DNA of 64,000 nt, taken from Streptomyces sp. CNH099 (GTDB lineage: Bacteria > Actinomycetota > Actinomycetes > Streptomycetales > Streptomycetaceae). The translations under genes and the position numbers were made by a program. The DNA is taken from positions 1-64,000 of the forward strand of contig AZWL01000020.1 in assembly GCA_000514715.1 (NCBI GenBank), in the 5' to 3' direction. Each line of letters starts with the position of its first letter. The first letter of the stretch is position 1. Of the stretch, positions 17,520 through 26,467 are shown piece by piece. The notes beneath the pieces were generated by a model. That model was given only the letters and a program-made list of their open reading frames with translations. It was not told the origin of the DNA and searched no databases.

Positions 17520-18534
17520 GACACAGACACACCGCGCGGTCGTCCTGGAGCGGCCCGGCCGGGCGCGGGTCGAGAGCGTGGCGACCGGGCTGCTCCAGCC
17601 CGGCGAGGTGCGGGTGCGGGTGTACGCGGCCGGGGTGTGCGGCAGCGACCGCGAGGTGTACGACGGCACCCGGCCGGCCGGCTACCTCACGTACCCGGTC
17701 ACGCCCGGGCACGAGTGGTCGGGGACCGTCGAGGCCGTCGGGCCCGGCGTCGACGAGGCGCTGGCCGGGCGGAGGACCGTCGCCGAGGGCTTCCGCTGCT
17801 GCCAGGTCTGCACGCGCTGCCGGGCCGGCGAGACGAACCTGTGCGAGGGGCCGTACGACGAGACGGGCTTCACCCGGCCCGGCGCGTTCGCCGAGACCGT
17901 GACCGTGCCGGCGCGGCTGCTGCACGTCCTGGACGACGGCGCCGACCTGCGCGCCGCCGCGCTGCTGGAGCCGGCGGCCGTCGCCGCCGCGGCGGTGCTG
18001 CGCGGCGGGCCGCTGCCCGGCGAGCGGGTGGCCGTCGTCGGCGGGGGCACGCTGGGACTGCTGGCGGTGCAGCTGCTCGCCGCGTACGCGCCCGCGGAGC
18101 TGCTGGTGGTCGAGCCGCGGACGGAACGGGCCGAGCAGGCGTGGGCGTTCGGCGCCCGGCCGGTGGCACCCGACGCCGCCGCCGGTCTGGCGGGGGCGTA
18201 CGACCTGGTGGTGGAGACGGCGGGTGCGGCGCGGTCGGCGGCGGCCGCGGTGGCGCTGGCGCGCCGCGGCGGGCGGGCCGTGGTCACCGGCATCCCGCCC
18301 GGCGGCGCGGCGGGCATCGACCCGCTGGAGCTGTCGATGCGCCAGGTCGCCGTGCTCGGCGTCTTCGGCGCCCCGTCGGCGGCCTGGTCGTACGCGGTGC
18401 GCGCGCTCGCCACCGGTGCGCTGGACCCGGCGGCGCTGATCACCCATGAACTGCCCCTGGACGCGTACGAGGAGGCCGTCGGCCTGGTCGGCGGCGGGGA
18501 CCCCGCGGTGGGCAAGGTGCTGCTGCGGCCGTAG
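17512..18534 (+). CDS. Zinc-type MDR dehydrogenase (sugar or polyol)
   Basis: A 340-residue medium-chain dehydrogenase. Catalytic-zinc ligands Cys43 (GVCGSD) and His67-Glu68 (GHEWSG) and a structural-zinc lobe (Cys96/97, Cys100, Cys103, Cys111) are present. The Rossmann motif is VVGGGTLGLLAV at about 170. It resembles sorbitol/threonine dehydrogenase-like enzymes acting on polyols or aldoses with NAD(P). Its start overlaps the dehydratase by 8 bp, so the two act together: it probably oxidises the imported sugar to a lactone, or a later keto-acid intermediate. Confidence 0.85.
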   Translation: MPETQTHRAVVLERPGRARVESVATGLLQPGEVRVRVYAAGVCGSDREVYDGTRPAGYLTYPVTPGHEWSGTVEAVGPGVDEALAGRRTVAEGFRCCQVCTRCRAGETNLCEGPYDETGFTRPGAFAETVTVPARLLHVLDDGADLRAAALLEPAAVAAAAVLRGGPLPGERVAVVGGGTLGLLAVQLLAAYAPAELLVVEPRTERAEQAWAFGARPVAPDAAAGLAGAYDLVVETAGAARSAAAAVALARRGGRAVVTGIPPGGAAGIDPLELSMRQVAVLGVFGAPSAAWSYAVRALATGALDPAALITHELPLDAYEEAVGLVGGGDPAVGKVLLRP

Positions 18535-18596
18535 CCGGAGCGGCCCGGCCGCCCCGCGCGAGGGCCGCTTCAGCATCGCATCGAAGTCGAATGGCG

Positions 18597-18612
18597 TCCG
18601 AAATATCGATCA
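18597..18612. promoter_or_regulatory. IclR-type motif, site B
   Basis: TCCGAAATATCGATCA, identical over 16 bp to site C in front of iclR (30549-30564). It ends 2 bp before the AAGGAG of the 18623 gene, so a bound protein would block both transcription and ribosome access to this five-gene stretch. Confidence 0.75.
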
Positions 18613-18622
18613 AAGGAGTACC

Positions 18623-19642
18623 GTGCCTCATGCCCCTGGTGAACCGGCCCTCGGCCGCCTCGGCTTCGGCGCCCCGGAGCCGGACCCGGCCGACGCGTCG
18701 CCGCACGCCTTCCCGGACGGAGGGCGCTGGCGTACCGAGATCCCGTCCGTCGAAGGCCCGGAGGCGCTGGCCGCCGTCCTGAAGGAGAGCACCCGGCTCG
18801 GCGTGCCGGTCCACCGCGTCAGCCAGGGCAGCGGCGTGTGGATGCTCAGCGACAACGAGATCACCGACATGGTCGCGGCCTGCGCCGCACGCGACGTCGA
18901 GCTGTGCCTGTTCACCGGCCCGCGCGGCACCTGGGACACCGGCGCCGCCACCCGCAGCGACTCCGGCGGCGGCGGGCTGCGGGCCCGCGGCCACGACCAG
19001 CTCGCCGGCTGCGTGGAGGACGCGCTGCGGGCCGCGAGCCTGGGCGTGAGGTGCCTGCTCGTCGCCGACGAGGGCGTCCTGTGGCTGCTGCACGGGCTGC
19101 GCGAACTCGGCGAGCTGCCCGCGCACACCACGTTCAAGGTCTCCGCGCTCGTCGGCCCGGTGAACCCCGCCGCGTACGCGGTGTGGGAGCGGCTCGGCGC
19201 CGACTCGCTCAACATCCCCTCGGACCTGTCGCTGGCACAGCTCACCGAGATCCGCCGGGCCAGCGCCGCCCCGATGGACCTGTACGTGGAGGCGCCGGAC
19301 GACCTCGGCGGCTACGTGCGGATGTACGACGCCGCCGAGCTGATCCGCCGCGGCGCGCCGCTGTATCTGAAGTTCGGCCTGTCCAAGGCCCCCGGGATCT
19401 ACCCCTACGGCGCCCACATGCGCGAGACGGTGCTGGCCACCGCCCGCGAGCGGGTGCGCCGCGGGCGGCTGGTCCTGGACCTCCTCGACCGGCTCGGCGC
19501 GGCCGACGGCATGTCGCCGCCCGGCTCCCGCCTGCCCGGCGACCTGCACCGGTTCCCCGCCCCCGCGCCGGGCACCGGCCCCGTCCCGCGGCCCGCCTCC
19601 GCTTCTCCGTCCGCCCCCGCTTCCGTACCCGAAGGGATCTGA
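18623..19642 (+). CDS. Unknown protein, probable U32-like TIM barrel
   Basis: A 339-residue cytoplasmic protein that I cannot place in a characterised family. GTG 18623 follows AAAGGAG by 5 nt. The segment LNIPSDLSLAQLTEIRRA followed by MDLYVEAPDDLGG recalls the peptidase U32 pattern (ELSLEEI then a beta strand), pointing to a TIM-barrel fold; GLSKAPGIYPYG and FTGPRGTWDTGA are other distinctive parts. The tail (from about 300) is Pro/Ala-rich. It lies 5 bp upstream of the sugar-binding lipoprotein and under an IclR-type site, so it belongs to the sugar pathway. It might be the missing aldolase, dehydratase or isomerase step; this is a guess. Confidence 0.7.
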   Translation: MPHAPGEPALGRLGFGAPEPDPADASPHAFPDGGRWRTEIPSVEGPEALAAVLKESTRLGVPVHRVSQGSGVWMLSDNEITDMVAACAARDVELCLFTGPRGTWDTGAATRSDSGGGGLRARGHDQLAGCVEDALRAASLGVRCLLVADEGVLWLLHGLRELGELPAHTTFKVSALVGPVNPAAYAVWERLGADSLNIPSDLSLAQLTEIRRASAAPMDLYVEAPDDLGGYVRMYDAAELIRRGAPLYLKFGLSKAPGIYPYGAHMRETVLATARERVRRGRLVLDLLDRLGAADGMSPPGSRLPGDLHRFPAPAPGTGPVPRPASASPSAPASVPEGI

Positions 19643-19647
19643 CCACC

Positions 19648-20763
19648 ATGCGCACTCCCCGAGCCGCACGCCTGCGCTCCGCCGCCGCCGTCTCCGCGCT
19701 CGCTCTCGCCCTCGCCGCCTGCGGCCAGGACAGCGAGGGCGGCAGCGAGGAGAAGAAGGACTCCTCCGACGGCGGCGGCACGATCGGCATCGCGATGCCC
19801 ACCAAGTCGTCGGAGCGCTGGATAGCCGACGGCGAGAACATGGTCAAGGAGTTCGAGGCGGCCGGCTACGAGACCGACCTGCAGTACGGCGAGGACAAGG
19901 TCGAGAACCAGGTCTCGCAGATCGACAACATGATCACCAAGGGCGTGGACGCGCTCGTCGTGGCCGCGATCGACAACACCGCGCTCACGGATGTGCTGGC
20001 GGACGCCGCGGCGGCGGACATCCCCGTCATCGCGTACGACCGGCTGATCCTGGAGACGGAGAACGTCGACTACTACGCCTCGTTCGACAACGAGCGGGTC
20101 GGCCGGCTGCAGGGCCAGTACATCGTGGACGCGCTGAAGCTCGAAGACGACAAGGACGCGAAGTACAACATCGAGCTGTTCGCGGGCTCCCCCGACGACA
20201 ACAACACCCGCTACTTCTTCAACGGCGCCATGTCCGCGCTCCAGCCGTACCTGGACTCCGGCCAGCTCACCGTGCGCTCCGGCCAGACGGACATGAACCA
20301 GGTCACCACGCTGCGCTGGGACGGCGGCACGGCGCAGAAGCGCATGGACGACCTGCTGAGCGGCAACTACGGCGGCGCGAACCGCGTCGACGCGGTGCTC
20401 TCGCCGTACGACGGGATCTCCATCGGCATCCTCTCCGCGCTGAAGTCCGCCGGCTACGGCAGCGGCGGCAAGGAGCTGCCGGTGGTCACCGGTCAGGACG
20501 CCGAGCTGGCCTCCATCAAGTCCATCATCGCCGGGCAGCAGACCCAGACCGTCTACAAGGACACCCGCAAGCTCGCCAAGCAGGCCGTGCAGATGACCGA
20601 CGCCGTGCTCACCGGCGGCAAGCCCGAGGTCAACGACACCGAGACGTACGACAACGGCGTCAAGGTCGTCCCGGCGTTCCTGCTGGACCCGGTCAGCATC
20701 GACAAGAGCAACACCGACCTGCTCGTCGAGGAGGGCTACTACAAGGCCGGAGACCTGAAGTGA
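19648..20763 (+). CDS. ChvE-type sugar-binding lipoprotein
   Basis: A 371-residue periplasmic-binding-type protein anchored at Cys25 (LALAACGQ). The mature part has the type I fold of ChvE/XylF: GIAMPTKSSERW, GVDALVVAAIDNTAL, IPVIAYDRLI, ELFAGSPDDNN and VVTGQDAELASIK. The pattern and the two partners match the multiple-monosaccharide ChvE-GguA-GguB system, which takes up arabinose, galactose, glucose, xylose and related sugars. It overlaps the ATPase gene by GTGA. Confidence 0.92.
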   Translation: MRTPRAARLRSAAAVSALALALAACGQDSEGGSEEKKDSSDGGGTIGIAMPTKSSERWIADGENMVKEFEAAGYETDLQYGEDKVENQVSQIDNMITKGVDALVVAAIDNTALTDVLADAAAADIPVIAYDRLILETENVDYYASFDNERVGRLQGQYIVDALKLEDDKDAKYNIELFAGSPDDNNTRYFFNGAMSALQPYLDSGQLTVRSGQTDMNQVTTLRWDGGTAQKRMDDLLSGNYGGANRVDAVLSPYDGISIGILSALKSAGYGSGGKELPVVTGQDAELASIKSIIAGQQTQTVYKDTRKLAKQAVQMTDAVLTGGKPEVNDTETYDNGVKVVPAFLLDPVSIDKSNTDLLVEEGYYKAGDLK

Positions 20764-22319
20764 CCGCTGCGGTCCTTGAGATGCGCTCCATCACGAAGAC
20801 CTTCCCCGGGGTCACGGCGCTCGCCGACGTCAGCCTCACCGTCGCGCCCGGCGAGATCCACGCCGTCTGCGGCGAGAACGGCGCCGGGAAGTCGACCCTG
20901 ATGAAGGTCCTCAGCGGAGTCCACCCGCACGGCAGCTACGAGGGGGAGATCCTCTTCGAGGGCGAGCCGTGCGCGTTCAAGGACATCGGGGCCAGCGAGG
21001 AGCGCGGCATCGTCATCATCCACCAGGAGCTGGCCCTGGTGCCGTACCTGTCCATCGCCGAGAACATCTTCCTCGGCAACGAGCAGGCCCGGCGCGGCGT
21101 CATCTCCTGGAACGAGACGCTGCGCAGCGCCGCCGCGCTGCTCAAGCGGGTCGGGCTGGGCGCGGAGAAGCCGCAGACCCGGATCGCCGACATCGGCGTG
21201 GGCAAGCAGCAGCTCGTGGAGATCGCCAAGGCGCTGTCGAAGAAGGTGAAGCTGCTCATCCTCGACGAGCCGACCGCGGCCCTGAACGACGAGGACAGCC
21301 GCAAACTGCTGGACCTCATCCGGGAGTTCCGGGACCAGGGCATCGCCTGCATCCTCATCTCGCACAAGCTGAACGAGATCCGGCAGGTCGCGGACTCGGT
21401 GACGATCCTGCGCGACGGCCGGACGATCGAGACGCTCGCCGTACGGGGTGCGGAGCCGGCGCTGTCCGAGGACCGCATCATCCGCGGCATGGTCGGCCGC
21501 GACCTCGACCACCGCTTTCCCGAGCGGTCCCACTACCGCGGCGAGGACGCGGGCACCGTCGCGCTGGCCGTCGAGGGCTGGACGGTGCGCCACCCCATCG
21601 ACCACGAGCGGACGGTCGTCGACGACGTCTCGATCGAGGTCGGGCGGGGCGAGATCGTCGGCATCGCGGGCCTGATGGGCGCGGGCCGCACGGAGCTGGC
21701 GATGAGCGTCTTCGGGCGCTCCTACGGCCGGTACGAGTCCGGCACGGTGCGGGTCGACGGCCGCGAGGTCGACACCCGCACCGTGCCGGACGCGGTACGC
21801 CACGGCATCGCGTACGTCACCGAGGACCGCAAGACGTACGGCCTCAACCTCATCGACAACGTGATGCGCAACATCACGCTGCCCTCGCTGCCGAAGCTCC
21901 GCCGCCGCGGCGCCGTCGACGAGCACGAGGAGCGGCGGGTCGCCGAGGGCTTCCGCACGTCGATGAACATCAAGACCCCGACGGTCTTCGAGACCGTGGG
22001 CCGGCTGAGCGGCGGCAACCAGCAGAAGGTCGTGCTCGGCAAGTGGATCCACGCCGACCCCGAGGTGCTGATCCTCGACGAGCCCACGCGCGGCATCGAC
22101 GTGGGGGCGAAGTACGAGATCTACACGGTCATCGACCAGCTCGCCGCCCGCGGCAAGGCGATCGTCTTCATCTCCTCGGAGCTGCCCGAGCTGCTGGGGA
22201 TGTGCGACCGGATCTACACCATGACCGCGGGCCGGCTGACCGGCGAGGTGCCGCGGGCGGAGGCCACCCAGGAAGTTCTCATGCGCCACATGACCACGCA
22301 CGTAAGGAACGAAGGATGA
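20760..22319 (+). CDS. Sugar ABC importer ATPase, two nucleotide-binding domains
   Basis: A 519-residue fused ATPase of the GguA/XylG/MmsA group. Domain 1: Walker A GENGAGKST, Q-loop IIHQEL, Walker B LLILDEPTAAL. Domain 2: degenerate Walker A region GLMGAGRTEL, signature LSGGNQQKV, Walker B LILDEPTRGID. Degeneration of the second Walker A is normal in this group. GTG 20760 overlaps the binding-protein stop, and its TGA overlaps the permease ATG. Confidence 0.95.
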   Translation: MTAAVLEMRSITKTFPGVTALADVSLTVAPGEIHAVCGENGAGKSTLMKVLSGVHPHGSYEGEILFEGEPCAFKDIGASEERGIVIIHQELALVPYLSIAENIFLGNEQARRGVISWNETLRSAAALLKRVGLGAEKPQTRIADIGVGKQQLVEIAKALSKKVKLLILDEPTAALNDEDSRKLLDLIREFRDQGIACILISHKLNEIRQVADSVTILRDGRTIETLAVRGAEPALSEDRIIRGMVGRDLDHRFPERSHYRGEDAGTVALAVEGWTVRHPIDHERTVVDDVSIEVGRGEIVGIAGLMGAGRTELAMSVFGRSYGRYESGTVRVDGREVDTRTVPDAVRHGIAYVTEDRKTYGLNLIDNVMRNITLPSLPKLRRRGAVDEHEERRVAEGFRTSMNIKTPTVFETVGRLSGGNQQKVVLGKWIHADPEVLILDEPTRGIDVGAKYEIYTVIDQLAARGKAIVFISSELPELLGMCDRIYTMTAGRLTGEVPRAEATQEVLMRHMTTHVRNEG

Positions 22320-23560
22320 GCCCGGTGACCACGGAGAAGCGCGGCAGCGCCCCGGCCGCACCCGGCGGGGGCGGCGGACCGGGCGGCGCGCTCGCCGGCG
22401 CGCTGCTCGCCGCGATGCGCAACAACATGCGGCAGTACGGCATGCTCGTCGCGCTCGGGCTGATCGTCGTGGTGTTCCAGGTATGGAGCGACGGCACCCT
22501 GCTGCTGCCGCGCAACGTCTCCAACATCGTCCAGCAGAACAGTTACATCCTGATCCTGGCGATGGGCATGATGATCGTCATCATTGCGGGGCACATCGAC
22601 CTGTCGGTGGGCTCGCTCTGCGCGTTCGCCAGCGCGATGTCGGCCGTGATGATGGTCAACCACGACTTCCCCTGGCCGCTCGCCCTGACGTGCTCGCTGC
22701 TCATCGGCGCCGTCGCGGGGGCCTGGCAGGGTTTCTGGATAGCATACGTCGGCATACCATCATTCATCGTGACATTGGCGGGCATGCTGGTCTTCCGGGG
22801 CCTCACCCAGATCGTCCTGGAGGGCCAGTCGCTGGCGCCGTTCCCCAAGGGCTTCCAGAACATCGCGCAGGGCTTCCTGCCGGAGACCGGGCCGGAAACG
22901 AACTACCACAACCTCACGCTGCTCCTCGGCATCGCCATCGGCCTGTTCCTGCTGTGGCAGGAGTGGCGCGACCGGCGGCGGCAGCTCAGTTACGAACTGG
23001 ACGTGCTGCCGTACCCGCTGTGGCTGGCCAAGTGCGCGTTCATCGTCGCGGCGGTGGTCGTCGCCACGCTGATGCTGGCCAGCTACCGCGGCGTGCCGGT
23101 GGTGCTGCTCATCATGGCCGGGCTGCTGATCTCACTGAGCTACGTGATGCGCAACGTGGTCGTCGGCCGGCACGTGTACGCGCTCGGCGGCAACAAGGCC
23201 GCGGCCACGCTGTCGGGCGTGAAGGACAAGCGGGTCACGTTCCTGGTGTTCGTGAACATGGGCGTGCTCGCGGCACTCGCGGGCTGCGTCTACGCGGCGC
23301 GGCTGAACGCCGGCGTACCGAAGGCCGGCGAGATGTTCGAACTGGAGGCGATCGCGGCGGCGTTCATCGGCGGCGCGTCGATGAGCGGCGGCATCGGCAC
23401 GGTGTTCGGCGCGATCATCGGCGGGCTGGTGCTGGGCGTGCTGAACAACGGCATGTCGCTCGTCGGCCTCGGCACCGACTACCAGCAGGTCATCAAGGGT
23501 CTGGTGCTGCTGGCGGCGGTGGGCTTCGACATCTGGAACAAGCGCCGGGCGGGAGTGTAG
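22316..23560 (+). CDS. Sugar ABC importer permease (GguB-like)
   Basis: A 414-residue membrane protein with about ten helices. It has the family signature GHIDLSVGSL after helix 2 and FIGGASMSGGIGTVFGAIIGGLVLGVLNNG near the end. At 414 residues it is longer than RbsC/XylH-type permeases, as in GguB, through an extra cytoplasmic segment (LLWQEWRDRRRQ). It is the last gene of the importer operon; ATG overlaps the ATPase stop. Confidence 0.94.
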   Translation: MSPVTTEKRGSAPAAPGGGGGPGGALAGALLAAMRNNMRQYGMLVALGLIVVVFQVWSDGTLLLPRNVSNIVQQNSYILILAMGMMIVIIAGHIDLSVGSLCAFASAMSAVMMVNHDFPWPLALTCSLLIGAVAGAWQGFWIAYVGIPSFIVTLAGMLVFRGLTQIVLEGQSLAPFPKGFQNIAQGFLPETGPETNYHNLTLLLGIAIGLFLLWQEWRDRRRQLSYELDVLPYPLWLAKCAFIVAAVVVATLMLASYRGVPVVLLIMAGLLISLSYVMRNVVVGRHVYALGGNKAAATLSGVKDKRVTFLVFVNMGVLAALAGCVYAARLNAGVPKAGEMFELEAIAAAFIGGASMSGGIGTVFGAIIGGLVLGVLNNGMSLVGLGTDYQQVIKGLVLLAAVGFDIWNKRRAGV

Positions 23561-23621
23561 CCCGTACCCGGTGTGACCTCTCTCCGATATCCGACTTCCC
23601 TTGACGAGGAGCTGTATCCCC

Positions 23622-24866
23622 ATGACGACCCGACCCTCGGCGCCGACCACGGCGCCCGGCAGCGCGGCGAGCTTAACGGCGGACGGCGGAACGACGGCGC
23701 GCGGCACGGCGGCGAGCAGACGCACGGTGCTCGCCGCCACGGCCGGCGGCCTGGCCGCCGCCGGACTCGCCGCCGCCCCGGCGGCGGCGGACTCCGCGGG
23801 CCGTACCCGCGGGCCGGTGCGCGAGCCGTTCGGCCGGCTGGCCGACGGCACCCGCGTGGACCGCTGGACGCTGGAGTGCGGCGGCACCCGGCTCAAGGTG
23901 CTGTCGTACGGCGGCATCGTGCAGTCCCTGGAACTGCCCGACCGGCACGGCCGGTACGCCAACGTGTCGCTCGGCTTCGCGGACCTCGACTCCTACGTCG
24001 CCGACAGCCCGTACTTCGGCGCCCTCATCGGCCGCTACGGCAACCGCATCGCCGAGGGCCGCTTCACCCTCGACGGCACCACGTACCAGCTGCCGATCAA
24101 CGACGGCGACCACAGCCTGCACGGCGGCGACCGGGGCTTCGACAAGCGGGTGTGGGACGTCGAGCCGTTCACCTCCCCGGCAGGCGTCGGCCTGACCCTG
24201 CGCTACGTCAGCGGGGACGGCGAGATGGGCTACCCCGGCGCGCTGGCCACCCGGGTCGACTACACCCTGACCCGCCGCGGCGACTGGCGGATCGACTACG
24301 CCGCCACCGCCTCCGCGCCGACGGTCGTCAACCTCACCAGCCACGTCTACTTCAACCTCGCCGGCGAGGGCAGCGGCGACATCTACGACCACCGGCTGCG
24401 GCTCGCCGCCTCCCGCTACACCCCCGTCGACGCCGGCCTGATCCCGACCGGCGAGCTGGCCCCGGTCGCCCGTACCCCGTTCGACTTCCGCCGGGGCAAG
24501 TCCGTCGGCGCCGACCTGCGCGAGAACCACGAGCAGCTGCTGTACGGCAAGGGCATCGACCACAACCTGGTTCTGGACAAGGGCATCACCCGCGCCCCGA
24601 AGCGGGTGGCGACGGTCCGGGAGCCGTCCTCGGGCCGCACGATGACCATCGCCACCACCGAACCCGGGCTGCAGTTCTACAGCGGCAACTTCCTCGACGG
24701 GTCCTTCGCGGGCACCTCGGGCCGGGTCTACCGCCAGGGCGACGGCTTCTGCCTGGAGACCCAGCACTTCCCCGACTCCCCCAACCAGCCGTCGTTCCCC
24801 AGCACGGTCCTCCGCCCCGGCGACACCTACCGCTCCACGACGGTCCACTCCTTCGCCGCGGCCTGA
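23622..24866 (+). CDS. Tat-exported aldose 1-epimerase
   Basis: A 414-residue mutarotase with an N-terminal twin-arginine signal (ASRRTVLAATAGG, cleaved near AAPAAADSAG), so it acts outside the cytoplasm. The enzyme part shows NRIAEG, LHGG-RGFDKRVW, the catalytic His in LTSHVYFNL and the Glu in CLETQHFPDSPNQP. It is a paralogue of the cytoplasmic enzyme at 15171. ATG 23622 follows GAGGAG. It lies 61 bp after the importer permease and may belong to that transcript. Role: equilibrating sugar anomers before uptake (inference). Confidence 0.92.
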   Translation: MTTRPSAPTTAPGSAASLTADGGTTARGTAASRRTVLAATAGGLAAAGLAAAPAAADSAGRTRGPVREPFGRLADGTRVDRWTLECGGTRLKVLSYGGIVQSLELPDRHGRYANVSLGFADLDSYVADSPYFGALIGRYGNRIAEGRFTLDGTTYQLPINDGDHSLHGGDRGFDKRVWDVEPFTSPAGVGLTLRYVSGDGEMGYPGALATRVDYTLTRRGDWRIDYAATASAPTVVNLTSHVYFNLAGEGSGDIYDHRLRLAASRYTPVDAGLIPTGELAPVARTPFDFRRGKSVGADLRENHEQLLYGKGIDHNLVLDKGITRAPKRVATVREPSSGRTMTIATTEPGLQFYSGNFLDGSFAGTSGRVYRQGDGFCLETQHFPDSPNQPSFPSTVLRPGDTYRSTTVHSFAAA

Positions 24867-24888
24867 CGGCCCCCGCGAGCCGCCCCGC

Positions 24889-24914
24889 CCCGCAGGCGTC
24901 CGACGTCCTGCGGG
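24889..24914 (+). terminator. Hairpin after the exported epimerase
   Basis: CCCGCAGG (24889-24896) and CCTGCGGG (24907-24914), loop of 10 nt, 22 bp after the stop. It would separate the importer operon from the GH30 gene. Confidence 0.55.
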
Positions 24915-25004
24915 ACGGGGCATCTCCGTCCGCGCCGGGAGCCTTGACGGCGGTGGGGGGCGTCATTACCTTGCCGAGTATTCACTGACTTGGACAACGT
25001 TCCC

Positions 25005-25033
25005 TATACGGAACCGAGTTGGGAGCGCTCCCG
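25005..25033 (+). promoter_or_regulatory. CebR-type operator and possible -10 of GH30
   Basis: TGGGAGCGCTCCCG (25020-25033) differs from the perfect box at 3454 only in the last base. A TATACG hexamer (25005-25010) lies 9 bp before it and could be the -10. The box would then cover the transcription start. Confidence 0.65.
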
Positions 25034-25057
25034 GAGCGGGGAAGGAGTGGAGGAGGG

Positions 25058-26374
25058 ATGACGCCGGCCTGGAACGCGCGAGCACGGACAGCGGACGCGG
25101 ACGGCGGACCGCCGCGCCGGCCGAGCCGGAGGACGGTCCTGGCGCTGGGCACGCTGCCGGCCCTGACGGCCGCGGTGCCGGCCGCCGGCCCCGCGCAGGC
25201 CGCGGCCGCGGCGGTGGTGGTCGACCCGTCGGCGCGGCGGCAGACGATCCGGGGCTTCGGCGGCATGAACCACACGGCCTGGATCGGGGACCTGACGGCC
25301 GCCCAGCGGGACACGGCCTTCGGCGTCGGCGACGGGCGGCTGGGCTTCTCCGTGCTGCGCATCCCCGTCCCCGAGAACCAGGCGGACTGGAGCCGCGACG
25401 CGGCGACGGCGAGGCGCGCCGCCGAACTCGGGGCGACCGTCATCGCGTCGCCCTGGAATCCCCCCGCCCACATGGTCGAGACCTTCGTCCGGGGCAACCA
25501 GACCGACGCGCGGCGCCTGCGGTACGACATGTACGGCGCCTACGCCCGGCACCTGGAGGGCTTTCGCGCGCACCTGCGGAACAACGGGGTGGACCTGTAC
25601 GGCATATCGGTGCAGAACGAGCCCGACTACGCGCACGACTGGACCTGGTGGACCCCCGCCGAGATGGTCCGGTTCCTGCGGGAGAACGCCGGCTCGATCG
25701 GCACCCGGGTCATCGCGCCCGAGTCCTTCCAGTACCGGAAGGAGATGTCGGACCCGATCCTCAACGACTCCGCGGCGCTCGCCAACGTGGACATCCTCGG
25801 GGCCCACCTCTACGGCACGCCGTTCGCGGACTTCCCCTACCCCCTCTTCCGGCAGAAGGGCGGGGGCAAGGAACTCTGGATGACCGAGGTCTACCACCCC
25901 AACAGCTCCGACTCCGCGGACCTGTGGCCCCAGGCGCTCGACGTGGGCGAGCACGTCCACCGCGCCCTGGTGGACGGCGAGTTCCAGGCGTACGTCTGGT
26001 GGTACATCCGGCGCAGCTACGGCCCCATGCGGGAGGACGGCCGGATCAGCAAGCGCGGCGCCGCCATGGCGCACTTCGCCCGGTTCGTACGCCCCGGGTA
26101 CGTGCGGGTCGAGGCGACGGCGAACCCGGCGCCGGGCGTCCACGTCTCGGCGTACCTCGGCGGCGCCACGGTCGTCATCGTCGCGGTCAACAAGGGGACG
26201 GCGGCCGTGAGCCAGCAGTTCACCGTCCTGAACAGCCCTGCGTCCGGCGTCTCGTCCTGGCTGACGGACGCGAGCAGGACCGTGGCGTCCCAGGGAACGG
26301 CCGGCGCGTCGAACGGCACCTTCACCGCGACGCTTCCCGCGCAGAGCGTGACGACGTTCCGCACGACGGCCTGA
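25058..26374 (+). CDS. Tat-exported GH30 (subfamily 8-like) glucuronoxylanase
   Basis: A 438-residue secreted xylanase. A twin-arginine signal (PSRRTVLALGTLPAL) ends near AGPAQAAAA. The GH30 barrel has the acid/base Glu188 in ISVQNEPDY and the nucleophile Glu277 in LWMTEVYHP; a C-terminal beta-sandwich follows from about residue 350. The segment WWYIRRSYGPMREDG carries the Arg that binds the methylglucuronic acid branch in subfamily 8, so cleavage of glucuronoxylan next to such branches is likely. Its partner, GH67 alpha-glucuronidase, is the next gene, separated by a strong terminator. ATG 25058 follows GGAGGAGGG. Confidence 0.9.
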   Translation: MTPAWNARARTADADGGPPRRPSRRTVLALGTLPALTAAVPAAGPAQAAAAAVVVDPSARRQTIRGFGGMNHTAWIGDLTAAQRDTAFGVGDGRLGFSVLRIPVPENQADWSRDAATARRAAELGATVIASPWNPPAHMVETFVRGNQTDARRLRYDMYGAYARHLEGFRAHLRNNGVDLYGISVQNEPDYAHDWTWWTPAEMVRFLRENAGSIGTRVIAPESFQYRKEMSDPILNDSAALANVDILGAHLYGTPFADFPYPLFRQKGGGKELWMTEVYHPNSSDSADLWPQALDVGEHVHRALVDGEFQAYVWWYIRRSYGPMREDGRISKRGAAMAHFARFVRPGYVRVEATANPAPGVHVSAYLGGATVVIVAVNKGTAAVSQQFTVLNSPASGVSSWLTDASRTVASQGTAGASNGTFTATLPAQSVTTFRTTA

Positions 26375-26382
26375 CCGGCACG

Positions 26383-26412
26383 CCCCGTCCGGGCGGACGC
26401 GCCCGGACGGGG
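26383..26412 (+). terminator. Strong terminator after GH30
   Basis: CCCCGTCCGGGCG (26383-26395), tetraloop GACG, CGCCCGGACGGGG (26400-26412): a perfect 13-bp stem beginning 9 nt after the stop codon. Confidence 0.8.
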
Positions 26413-26427
26413 TTCATGTACGTGAAC
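26412..26427. promoter_or_regulatory. Palindromic operator candidate before GH67
   Basis: GTTCATGTACGTGAAC is symmetric at 14 of 16 positions and lies 40 bp before the GH67 start, at the foot of the GH30 terminator. It differs from the CebR-type and IclR-type sites nearby, so GH67 may answer to another regulator. Confidence 0.5.
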
Positions 26428-26467
26428 AGAATTTCTTGGCGAACCGAGCGAGGGGCAGGTCGGGATC

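Noticed and set aside
23579..23592. CTCCGATATCCGAC as a fourth IclR site before the exported epimerase
   Set aside because: The match to CGAAATWTCGAWCA is poor, and the gene can be read from the importer promoter.
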